Assembly: GCA_944474755.1 (NCBI GenBank)
Contig: OX104112.1
Span: 82,969,756-83,033,755 of the forward strand
Origin: Limnoperna fortunei
Taxonomy: Eukaryota; Mollusca; Bivalvia; Mytilida; Modiolidae
Length of the DNA: 64,000 nt
Direction of reading: 5' to 3'
Under the pieces are notes generated by a model. It was not told the origin of the DNA and did not search any database. It worked only from the letters and a program-made list of their open reading frames with translations. Position numbers and translations under genes: made by a program. Positions 23,868 to 34,300 of the stretch are shown in pieces. Within the stretch, counting starts at the first letter, position 1. Every line of letters begins with the position of its first letter.

Positions 23868-23945
23868 TCCTTGGGGCCTCGGTGTGGCCGAGTGGTTAAG
23901 ATAGTTATAGTAAACGTTGCCGTGTCGTTCCGACGGGTTTTGTCT
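23868..23945 (+). mobile_element. tRNA-like SINE head
   Basis: Contains ggtgtggccgagtggttaag, a good Pol III A box (tggccgagtgg). No B box follows; the sequence runs into the foldback element at 23995. Too incomplete for a tRNA gene. Confidence 0.55.
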
Positions 23946-23994
23946 GACAAAATAAAAAACTGCATACCGCGTTTGGGTCGAGTTGCTTTAGGGA

Positions 23995-24606
23995 CACCTC
24001 GGCCATAGTATGACTTCGGCCATGGTCACTTCGTCCATAGAAACCTCGGCCCTAGCAAAGATCGGCCATACTGTAATAGGACATATCGACCATGGATTGA
24101 ATATATATATTTTTTAAATAAAGACTTAAAAAAACAAAGGTTGAGTGAAATAAATGATATTACCAATGAAAAATTAGATATTAATCCTAAAATAAAATCA
24201 TTATATTTAACACCAATTGAATTAGACAAAGAAAAAACCTCTTTGATTTCAATTAACCAAAAAACATTGTTAAATATTAAAGGATGAACCATGCTAATGA
24301 ACAAGCCAACTTGACAAGCAAACATGTCTTGTAAAATACGTTATTAATCTCCGGGATTAAACTTATTATTATCATCAGAAACGGCATTTACTTTGATTAT
24401 TTTACCACACAAAAACGAAGCATCTTTGAAATTATTGAAAGATAACTAACTAAATTGTAATCATTTTAATCCCTGTACATGCTGAATAAATCAACAATAT
24501 ACCAACATAAATAGTATGGCCGAAATGTCCGGGGACGATGTCTACTGTGGACGACATTTACTATGGACGAAAAAAAGTATGGCCGAAACGTCCAAATACC
24601 GGTCGA
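23995..24606. mobile_element. Foldback element with tatggccgaaatgtcc arrays
   Basis: The left array (23995-24094) carries ccatagtatgacttcggcca, ggtcacttcgtccatag and ggacatatcgaccatgg. The right array (24513-24606) carries the inverse form: tatggccgaaatgtccgggg, ctatggacgaa and tatggccgaaacgtcc. The 420-bp interior is AT-rich. Confidence 0.6.
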
Positions 24607-24904
24607 GTTAATGGTCCTTGTGTACATCTCATGTTACACTTTTTAAAATCAACAACTATTTTCCACAGTTAATCGGCGTTCAGGCGTTCTGAAATGCAGC
24701 TGAATTTTACATACACTGCGCCTACATTCATATTATCTTACCTCTACAGCTATAGTCTTGTATACAGTAGGAACATAAATACCACAGATTTAAAGGTTAT
24801 CTTACTGGTTTATTTACACAGGATGTATCTAAACCAAATTTAAAATTTTAAACAATGTCGGATATACCTAGACAATGCGAATTATTGTGTTATTATTATG
24901 TTAT

Positions 24905-24990
24905 TATTATGAATGTTAGCTTGGCGTTTGGAATAGGCAATTGAAAATCTTATCAAATCATTTTAATTACTGTCAAAATAATTCTATGGA
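24905..24990 (+). repeat. Dispersed repeat, copy 2
   Basis: gaatgttagcttggcgtttg followed by caattgaaaatcttatcaaa, matching copy 1 at 22970-23105. Confidence 0.65.
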
Positions 24991-25544
24991 AATTATATTT
25001 TTATCAATTACAAAAGTTACTTATTTCATAAATTGTTTTGCAAAATAATACTCTTCTAACACTGAATTTTTAAAAAATTTTAAAGTTCTTCACAGCGTTA
25101 GGGACCGGTCAATATTAATTGGGGGATGTGAACGGTGCATTCCAAATTATCATGTTTAAAAGGGCTAAGTCCTATCTCCTTAAAATAAAAAAAAAAATTT
25201 CTGTCCTTCATCAGATGTGTAAGTGTTGTAAAAAAAGATTCCTATCTAGTGAATTATATTATGGTTACAATTCAGTATTTGTGAAACAAATTGTGCGATT
25301 ACAGTATGTTGGTTTTGAATTAAAACGTCAGAAAAATGTTGATAATATTGTTATGAAAAAAAACATTGTTGTCCTATAAGTGCTGAAAATAACAGAACTT
25401 GGAGTCCTATGTATATGTCAATATGTGTCCTATTGCATTTTGCACGGGTACCAACACCCCTATGTATATGTCAGGATAAAAAAAAGTATGTGTCCTATTG
25501 CATTTCGCACCGGTCCCAACACCCCCAATAAATATTTACCGGTC

Positions 25545-25712
25545 ACTTTAGTGCACATGAATGTTAGTTTGACGTTTGGGATACATTTAATTGCAAATGT
25601 TTTAAAACTATTTTAATTTCTGTAAATATAATTCAATAGAAATTGGGATTGCCATTTTACGGCATTGAATTGATCTTCCGACGATGCTCGACAATCTTAC
25701 CCCCCCCCCCCG
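25545..25712 (+). repeat. Dispersed repeat, copy 3
   Basis: gaatgttagtttgacgtttg plus gggatacatttaattgcaaa, then 'ttccgacgatgctcgacaat' and a poly-C tract, parallel to the 3' part of copy 1. Confidence 0.7.
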
Positions 25713-25984
25713 GCCCCTTATAAATGTATCATGATACCACACGAAGGCATTCTAAGGAATTAGACAACTTATTTACAATCTGACAAACATGCAAGGCCAT
25801 TGCGAACAGCCTTGACAAGAATTGTTTGACATGCAACACAACAGCAAACAGTAATTTAACATACTGTATTTGTATATTGAATTCTCTGCAAAAACGTAAA
25901 ACCCAAACAAAATAGGATCATATGCAAAAACATCCACGATTTTCCTTTACTGTCTATTAGCATGCCAAACTCAAACTCGGGCTG

Positions 25985-26480
25985 ACATTGAACCCAGCCC
26001 TAGACCATCAGTACGTTACCCAAAATATCCATGCGGGAAATGAAACCTAAATGTGTCTTGTAAGACCCCTTCTTGTAACCAAAAAGGTATACGCTGCTTT
26101 AGTTGCGACACTTATTTTATAACGATTGCCAGGGAATAGGGGATGAAACTTACAACAAATTGTCAGACTCAAGGTATACTTGGTTCTGCCAGTATTCTGG
26201 CTCGAGTGATAATACAGTATTCCTACCCTTGGTATCCATGGAACATGCCTTGTCTTCTCACATGTTTCCACCCCTTCCCAAACAACAATGTAATAACAAC
26301 TTTAGCCTTAATAAGTTAATAACAGCACATATTGCCGAGTTTCACAAGCAACCTCAATGCCAAACCAAAAAAAAAGCAAACAAAAATCCTAAACTTGGGA
26401 CGACTTACTGTACTAAACATTTACTGTAGATCGTCAAGTAAGGAATGTCTTGAATGCTATATCGAAATCCATATTAAGTC
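25985..26480 (+). pseudogene. Retroelement ORF remnant with PHD-like finger
   Basis: Across shifted frames the order is PKYPCGK, NQKGIRCFSCDTYF, then DCQGIGDETYNKLSDSRYTW, FCQYSGS, and finally LTVLNIYCRSSSKECLECYI. Non-LTR retrotransposon proteins of many invertebrates have this order: a PHD-like Cys-rich finger ending 'W-F-C', a linker, then 'L-x-V-L-N-I-N-C-x-S' opening the endonuclease domain. Stops and frameshifts interrupt it, so it is dead. I inferred the family from this order without an alignment. Confidence 0.6.
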
Positions 26481-26879
26481 AATAACAACCTGATCGAAAA
26501 TTCCCTTATAACATCCGTTGGCCCAAAATTAATGTCACTGGAATTCGTAGCATTTATATTGGGGCATACTATATAGCAAATATAAAATGATCATTGACAT
26601 ACAATACAAAACAAAAACATGCATGCCCAGTTCTAATGAATAAGACTTAAATAAATCTATTTATTCTTCCATTTATGCAGCATATGTTTCTGAAAATTTG
26701 TGAGAGGTACTGGACGCACATAAACGGCTTTCTGTATAGCCTGTTCCATGCATAATTACTGGGATACAAGTCTGGCGAACGACTTCGTCCTTAAATTCAA
26801 TCGAAGGTTTTAATTTTTCAGAAACTCGGTCACTACAAGAGCGCTGTGATGGCAAACATCATCGTCCATTAAAATATCG

Positions 26880-27420
26880 AAAGCATTTGCAATAGCACCG
26901 TTCTAAGGTCTTACAGTCGGGTCTTATACCTCATGTCTGTATCAATACCTGTGAGATTTCCCGCGATAACATGCAATAAGTATTTCCGGCTATATATCAC
27001 AAACCCACTTCCAAAACGGCCGTGTTAAGTAACACAGAGCAGTCCGCATAACGTTCATCTGTAATGCGCCAAACACGCCTGCGTCCCAAATGAGAGTCTA
27101 TGCACGTAATTTCATGCCCTCTGTAGTCAAGCTTTTCGATGTCTTGCGGTCAAACGGAGAACTGCTGTGTTCGGAGTGCTCGTCGATGTGCTGCATGAAG
27201 TCTGACTGTCTGCGATGACACGCACTCCTGTTGCTGTACTGCAGTAAAAATACAACTTAACAACACTGTGGAAGCTTAGCTTTGTCGATTTGCCAACTGT
27301 CTTGTCTGGCCGTTGTTGACCTAAGACGACCTGACTATCGGTCGCTCTGTAATATTACCAGACCGTAGTTGAAGTGATACTTTTGGAGACAATGGTGCAC
27401 GGCAACAGTTTTTTTTTAAC
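26880..27420 (-). pseudogene. Tc1-like transposase remnant
   Basis: On the minus strand, broken frames give GNITERP and RSTTARQDS (27278-27322), SQTVRLHAAHRRALRTQQ, LRLTARHRKA (about 27130-27159) and SHLGRRRVWRITDERYADC (27030-27087). These follow the order of Tc1/mariner transposases: GRPR-type linker, QTVRxRL helix, LTxRHRxARLxWA, then the 'GRxRVWRRxGERYA' stretch after the catalytic DESRF. The DESRF region itself seems deleted. Multiple stops and frame shifts make it inactive. Confidence 0.7.
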
Positions 27421-27539
27421 TCGACCAGCCTGTAGCAGTGGTAGCATCCAAGATTTTTATAATAAGTTGTAAATCCTGAAATAAAAAAATATAATCTGGG
27501 AATCGGCAAAATTGACTCGCAAATTGGGAGTCGGCAATT

Positions 27540-27690
27540 TGGGATTCGGCAATCTGGCATGGAATCGTAACAGTAGTTGAAATTATTTTAAAAGATGTGC
27601 ATTCTAGTATTCCAAACGAAAAACTAACATTCATGTGTATAAACATTGTTAAGAACTTAATAATATTTTCAGAATTTAAAATAAACAACA
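27540..27690 (-). repeat. Dispersed repeat, copy 4 (inverted)
   Basis: Reverse complement of the 22970 repeat: 'attccaaacgaaaaactaac', then 'attcatgtgtataaacattg' and 'gaacttaataatattttcag'. Confidence 0.65.
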
Positions 27691-28262
27691 ACAACAAAAA
27701 TGTTAGAATAGCCGTATTTTTGCAAAACAATCGATTGTATTGAAAGAAATTTATTTTCCTTCTATTTATTGTTACATTTTACCACTGATTTTAACGATTT
27801 AGACATATTTTTTTTTTTACAACACTCTGTTTTTAACATCTAATTTTCATATAAAAATCATAATCTATATTTACATTTTCGCGGCTTAATTATTATGTCG
27901 GTCTTTTATTCGTCTTTCCTTTTTAACCTTTCATCAAAGTGAAGTGTCAGGTAATAAATAAGCAATTAACGAATAAACATGGCACACTTAATATACAATT
28001 ACATCACAGAAATATCTCTTACCCACTCCTCCCCGCGCTCGTTCTCGGCGAATCTCGTGCGCGAGTTTCAGGAATTTCGAAATCGCCAATGGTAACCTTT
28101 TTGAAATCGAGTCGGCTATTAAAATGAATGATATTTCATTTTAAGAGCGAGCACAGCTCGCTTGTCATGTGATCAAAATGAAATCACGTGATCAAAATCT
28201 GCCTAATGCTGATATTGATTTTTTTCGTCCGGAAATTGATATCGTCAAAAAACTTGAACAAA

Positions 28263-29328
28263 TAGTCTCGATCATCCAGACGCTTAATTACATTTGTGCG
28301 TCTGGATTCATCTCTATATTGAACTCGTTACCATTACGCCCAAAACTGGGCGTAATTTTTGATTGGATGCTATTTTTATTATCTAAAAAATTACTTCCGT
28401 TCATATTAAGAAGTGTATAACAAATTGTGTCAAATTTACATTTGGAAAATTTTTTATAAAATATAACTTTATCAATTAATTAAACAAATATTATTGTTGT
28501 GCACAATCAAGAGTGAATCTGAATGTGACGTCATATTATAAGTATGCATGGTTTTCCTGGTTTAAAAATAGGGCCCTAAAAATAGAATCGTTGTTTTGTC
28601 TCCACCTATTGGTAGCGAAATTACAACAAGGTGATCCCAGAAGCTACAAGTTTAGCTTTTCTAAAAAGCTAACCGTCTCTTAGCTGCAATTCCCATTTTC
28701 TGGTTTTTATTAAAGTATCTGTTGTTTGTAATTTATATGTAGGATAGGTAAACAATTGATGTACCTTTTAATGACGTTGTTTACGCTAAACTATTGACCA
28801 ATGGTGCGTGAGAGATTTAAATAACTGTCGTCAGTTGACACGTGGTTTTTTTTAAATAAATAATTTAACACAAAAATTGACTCCCTGAACAAATGTTCAA
28901 AATGAGCAGAAAAAATATGTGTTGTTCTATTTGCATCAATATCAGAACGAAAATAAAGATACAGAAAATATAAGTTTTTCCCAAACAGCGTTAAAAGTAG
29001 GGGAGATTTTGGTGCAATGTTTACCTTTTAATAGTTAACTGACCAATGCGCTGAATGAAATAGAAGTCAATATGTTGAACGTAGCATTACTACACAAAAA
29101 TACTGATTACAATCCCGATTCAACCCATGAATATATCGAAATTTTAGTACACATACTAGTGCGATCCTGACGTAAACCAATGATATGACAAAGATATTTA
29201 TAGATTTGTTGAACCACCCAATCAAGCAACAGATAGCCATTTACTCCGTATACTGTTCATCATTTGACTATGTATACCGTCTCCCATGGGAGACGGTAAT
29301 TATATATGCGTCTGGGTGATCGAGACTA
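28263..29328. mobile_element. MITE with 9-bp target duplication
   Basis: TIRs of 21 bp with one mismatch, beginning TAGTCTCGATCATCCAGACG on the left and TAGTCTCGATCACCCAGACG on the reversed right end. TTGAACAAA flanks both sides exactly (28254-28262, 29329-29337). Internal palindromes are atccagacgc...gcgtctggat (28273-28306), ttacgcccaaaactgggcgtaa (about 28332-28355) and taccgtctcccatgggagac (from about 29275). A 9-bp duplication points to Mutator-like elements, though TIRs here are short. No transposase. Confidence 0.85.
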
Positions 29329-29444
29329 TTGAACAAAGTGAATGAAGAAAAGTACTAAAAATAAATTTTAAGAAAGACTTGAAAATACAGTTGACATCGA
29401 TAAAAAATAAATGTTATATTTAAAGTTAACAACAAACATTTCAT

Positions 29445-29560
29445 ACTATTTTTTTTGCAATCTCTAAATCGATCTTTAAATTACACTTCATGTGACGTCA
29501 CAGTTACAAAGAAAGACGTCACGTGACTACTGGAATTTAGAGGCACTTTTACGGTGATAG
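29445..29560. repeat. Repeat with TGACGTCA palindromes
   Basis: Contains 'gcaatctctaaatc', tgtgacgtcacag and agacgtcacgtgac, then 'ctggaatttagaggcac'. Same arrangement as 17795-17930 and 61720-61880. Confidence 0.5.
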
Positions 29561-29760
29561 GAAATAACGTCAATTATGAAATGCACATTATATATTGATA
29601 ATAAAGGACTATATTGTCTGTGCTCTCATTTTGGCAATGCCTACACCATATTAAATGTTCACGAGTCATTTTCATAACCAAAAATTTTGTCAACACATCG
29701 GTTGGTTAATGTGACTTTGGCTTGCCATAAACATCTCTTTTACATGGTGTTTGCGCATTT

Positions 29761-29825
29761 TTAGGGAAAAACTGCACTTCCGCATTACGATATCCGGTAA
29801 AATGGAGATGGCGGCTGTCACGCAC
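29761..29825 (+). promoter_or_regulatory. Candidate USP10 promoter-proximal region with YY1-like site
   Basis: The sequence cttccgcattacgatatccg followed by gtaaaatggagatggcggc is GC-richer than its surroundings. It contains an ETS-like cttccg and a YY1-like agatggcggc overlapping the proposed USP10 start codon. Such sites commonly sit at transcription and translation starts. No TATA box is evident. This is inference only. Confidence 0.4.
29802..29825 (+). CDS. USP10: USP10 exon 1, proposed (MEMAAVTH)
   Basis: Exon 31244 begins in phase 0 without an ATG, so a short upstream coding exon ending in phase 0 is needed, as in vertebrate USP10 (few residues before the FGDF exon). ATG at 29802 gives eight codons before a GTTTTT donor. 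An alternative donor, GTCACG after codon 5, is also in phase. Both donors are weak, so this assignment is tentative. Confidence 0.35.
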
Positions 29826-31243
29826 GTTTTTAGTTAACATTTGCTATAAGCTGACCAAAAGCTATGGATTTTCCGTCAAATGTAAATACCTGTTTACAAA
29901 TTATCCACAATTATGCTTCATTTTGCTTTATTTGCTGCACTCTATGCCGTATTATGTACTTTTGAAATCAAAAGTTCCGCAATTATCAACACGTTGGCTT
30001 TGAGGTTGCACAACATTACATTCATATCGCTATCTTCGTCTTTTGTGCACGCTCTAAAATTCATGTATGTGTGAAGCATTTTATGAAGAATGATTATTTT
30101 TTTCAAACATGGACATAAGAATAAAAATGTTGCGTCATTCTAATGTATCGCATATCAAACTTTTGGTTTGACGTTTGTACCAGAATCAAGCTATCTTACA
30201 CTTCCTTTATTTATGGTGCCGGTGGCTACATTCATTGAAGGTTAGAAAAAAACTCTTGACCCCAAGATGACCATATTTTTTATATATGTAATACTTTAAT
30301 TGGTTGTGCATACTAGGACAAAGCTTTTAAAATTTTACCAATTTTGCCACTACTATGGTCATCAAAAAAGGACAGTAAGTGTATCCTGAACATTTTTTTT
30401 TACATAAATTCGTGTCATTCCATATGCACGACACATATCTACCAACAACATGTTCAATATGTCTAGTAAACAATTTTAATGGCACCGATGTGGTTGAAAA
30501 CCCCATTTAAAGAGGGGTGTTAAAATAGTCTACAGATTGAGAAAAAATTCTGTCGAATAAAAGTGTGCTTTAAAAAATTAATAATTTATAAGTATATCAA
30601 GTCTCACCACACTGGGCAAAGTGCGTGACAAAGTTGCTTTACTGCGTGACATATAATGAATCTTCTCCGTTGTCCACCCAGTTCTCCCTGTTCTGTCCTT
30701 AATTTTTCCTGTCAGCCTCTAAAAGAGAAGTGACTTAAAAATTTTAATAATATAATAATAATAATAATGACAGTAAATTTCTGCCTAACCCCAAATATAT
30801 CAACTATTTTTCTATCTAATAGTAGCCATACAAAATATTAAGAAATAAAATTAGATCAACTGAATACAGTATATATGTATAGTTGCAGACAAAAACATTA
30901 AACATGGAGTTATTGTATACATCATAATGTTCCTAACAATTTGTTGTGAACATGCCATGTTTATCTTGGCAACACTGTCAAGATAATATATAAACAAACT
31001 GAAATTACGTTATACCCAGAAATACTTCCGTTAAACCCACAAATCACCAATACATTAGGTTCCATTTAGGATCCATTTTGCTGAAATATTGATTTTTAAA
31101 ACCAGATTTTACATTTGCTAGAAGCCTATCATTATTTTTACTTTTACACATCCCATAGAACCATGTTATATAAGTATCTTGCCTGCTGTAGATTTTTTTT
31201 TCTATTGTAGTTTGTTGTGCATTTAAGTTATTGTTTTTTTTAG
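29826..31243. other. USP10 intron 1 (if exon 1 is right)
   Basis: AT-rich; holds a partial GTGTGGTGA-family element at 30600-30985. Nothing else recognisable. Confidence 0.5.
30600..30985. mobile_element. GTGTGGTGA-family element, rearranged fragment
   Basis: Starts ctcaccacactgggcaaagt (the family's other end, inverted), then 'gttctccctgttctgtcc'. It then switches to blocks shared with 62620-62800, such as 'caactatttttctatct' and 'gtatacatcataatgttcct'. Confidence 0.6.
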
Positions 31244-31345
31244 AAAATACAGATAACTTTTGGGGATTTCGACAACCTCAGTCAGGAGGATGAAGTCTAC
31301 CAAATATTGTATGGACCTCATCCGGCAGAAAGTGCAGGTGTCGAG
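31244..31345 (+). CDS. USP10: USP10 exon 2 (FGDF motif)
   Basis: 102 nt, phase 0 at both ends, encoding [20 protein letters not shown], then [14 protein letters not shown]. Acceptor TTTTTTTAG, donor GTAAAT. FGDF is the short linear motif that docks on the NTF2-like domain of G3BP in vertebrates. Confidence 0.88.
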
Positions 31346-34300
31346 GTAAATACATGCTTTGTTCCTTATTATCATTAATATATCTGTAAACAAGTTAGTG
31401 AGTGTTCATTAATATTTATATAGAAGGGTGAAAATTGCTGGCTACTAGCTCATCCGCTGCTGGCTACTTGAAAACAATATGTGAAATCTTCATTAATTTC
31501 TATTTGAAGTACTGTACATATTATCTTTTTTAGTACTTCAGTGCATTCTCAGTACATTATTAAAATAAGTTGAATGTGTTGTTGATTGTTCAGAAACAAT
31601 GTGTAAGCAAATTTTTCAGTGTCTCTCTATATAAAGGAAATTATTTTCAGTGGCCAGTCAAAACGCAGATTTCTATAATGAGAAACTTTTCTCGATTTCA
31701 GGTCAGCAAATTAAATATGTCTGTTAGATCTTGGATGCAATTTCCTGTTATTTGGCACATTTTTAGGGGTTAATGGGTTTTTTCCCAAGTACTTCGGATT
31801 CCTCCCACAATAATAAATGGAGGCCATAATATGGCTGAAAAATTGCTGAAAGTAGCATCAACACCATTCAAACAAACAAAACATAAGTCTGATTCAGTGA
31901 TTGTTTGTTTTTGGAAACAAGTAGTAGACTGCCATTTCTGGATACAGGAACTTTAATTGCTTTGCAATTATTTATCTGAAAACCTTCTGAAAGCATGTGA
32001 ACAATCGGTCTTTTTTTATTGCCCTATCATGCACTAGTAGTATCTAGTGTTCACTAAATATATTTAAAAAAAAACTTACACAAAGGTTTTTTTTTGTAAA
32101 GTTTGTAAAGCAGTTTAAATAATCTTTGTATGGTTACTTTTGAGTAAGTTAGCAAATTACAATTGCTTGTGGTTGTTTTTTTTCAGTTTCCATGGTCTAA
32201 AATGCACTATAATTATGATGAATCTCAAGGTAAGTACATGTAAATTATGCATTTTTAAATTTAAAGGAAAAAGAATACAGTATTCCCCCTCTTATAAGAC
32301 CACCCCATCTGAGTCCTGAAAGTGGTCTTATAATGGGGGGGGGGGGGGTGTGGTCTTTCTTGAGGGGATACAATTTATACCGGTTTATAGACCTTGGTCT
32401 TTGATTAGCAGCAAAAACAGTGAAGTGATCAAGAATGGCACAAAATAAATATTTGTATTTTATTATTCAGTATAAAGAAAAATAAAAATAAAATTGTTAA
32501 AGTACAATACTCTTTGAAAGAACTGAAGTTTGAAACCAATTAAAAGTTTTTGTTTATAAAAAAAATTACGATTTTCATTATGGTTGTACATTACTTTTCT
32601 TCGTTCACTTCTGGCAATTAGTCACAATCGATAAATAAACAAATGGCACGTAATACATTTGAAAGACGTAAATCGGTTGAAAATATGTTAAATACGCATA
32701 TTGTTTGCCGTTTTTTTATTGGAATTGCACATTAACTGATAAACTGGTATTCTAGGTGAAGTATTTGGACCAGATTTACAAGTATCTTATGTGAACCATC
32801 TGGCGACTTCGACTTCGCGGCGCCTTAGGGCAACTTCAGGTCCTAGAAGGGCGACTCTGTCGCCCACTTCGCCCAGTGTGGTGAGCCCTGAACTACAAAG
32901 AGGTCCCATTACTTGTAATCGGGGCTCACGCAGGGTCAAAATTACAGGGAGAAGTCACTTCTCTTTTGGGTGGCTGACAGGGAGAAGTGAGGATAGAACA
33001 GAGAGAAGTGGGTGGACAACAGGGAGAAGTTGCATAATATGTCGTGAAAGCGTCCTGTTTACTTTGTTTTTTTTTAAATAAGTGTTGGCATTTGCATTTT
33101 CATTGTTATGTTTTTTTAGCAGTTTAATTTATTGAGGATAAAGTATCTAAGATTTGATTAACTATTCAGTTTACTTATTTCACACATTTTTAAAAACACA
33201 TGCATTAAACATAACAATAAAAAAAGAATAAACTGTCACAAAACTGTTCATTAAAATAAATGTTTCTTTGTCATTGATACACAATTTGATTGATTTATAA
33301 TGAAGTACTATTAGAACTAGAAGTAGAAAATTACATCATTGTGACACATAATATATTATGTAAAATTGTAAAATTCACTATTAAAAGTATTTAAGCATAT
33401 TTAACTTAAATTTGTTTTAAGTAACTGCCAAAATACTATTTTTACTACGTTTCTATCATTGAAAAACTCATTTCACCACTATCTGCAATCTCCGGCAACA
33501 AATTCATATCCGCTGCGGAAATTTTCACAAGTTATTGTGCTCTGAACTGGTTTCCGGTCATATTTTAAACCTACGCTTTATATACCAAATAAAAGTTAAA
33601 AGGGTACCAGTTCAACTTTGGCGCGTAAACAAAATAAACATGACATGGTATCAAAAATATGAACATTTCTTACCAAAATGGGAATAAAATTTGAAAGGCG
33701 ACATTAGGCGATTCTACGAAATGAAAGGGCGACTTCACTTCACTTTTGAAGATGATAGACGGCGAAGTGGGACCACGATAAGGTGACTTCTTCGCCCGAG
33801 TCGCCCTCCAACGCGAGCCCTGTGTAATGGAGCAAAAACACTTACGGAATTTATACATATTTACGCTATTAAACTGCTTTAATATTTAGTTTATATTTTT
33901 TTTTGTTCTTCGCCATTCAGCTGACATTTCTATTTTTAACACTTTCTTAATCATAGCATTGTTGACAAAATTGAAATTGTGGAGTGTAGAATTGTAGATT
34001 GTAAAAATTTGATCCCAGCATATACAATAAATCCGGATAAACATTTTTATCGAATCGATTCAGAAACTATGCACTTCCCGAATTCAAATTTTAACAACAA
34101 TGCCCTTATAACGAATAAGGTGTTGTAGAGATATCCCTTAAACTTCAAAGATGTTAAAAAGTATGTAGCAATTTAGGGAAACAGTTTAATAGCTTATTAT
34201 ATGCATAAAACCCCAGGGTGTGAATCACTCCTGGCTTGCTCCATTACGAGTAATGGTACCTCTTTGTATCTCCGTCCAAAAAAAAAAGGAGCTACATTAT

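Larger units (their letters stand above)
15048..29801. other. WWOX-USP10 intergenic interval
   Basis: About 14.7 kb between the two divergent genes. It holds SINEs, a LINE remnant, a composite Harbinger-like element, foldback elements, a PHD-bearing retroelement remnant, a Tc1-like remnant and a MITE with a 9-bp target duplication. Unannotated stretches (15625-16320, 21455-23865, 24610-25985, 29340-29760) are AT-rich; I see no gene in them. The WWOX promoter is presumably here but cannot be placed. Confidence 0.8.

Noticed and set aside
25119..25616. Two adjacent plus-strand open frames (86 and 78 codons)
   Set aside because: Lys/Ile-rich AT composition and a duplicated non-coding segment (tatgtgtcctattgcattt); no domain or neighbour supports a gene.
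32791..33081. 96-codon Arg/Ser-rich frame
   Set aside because: It crosses the junction of two transposable elements and reads their short gcgac and gggagaagt repeats.
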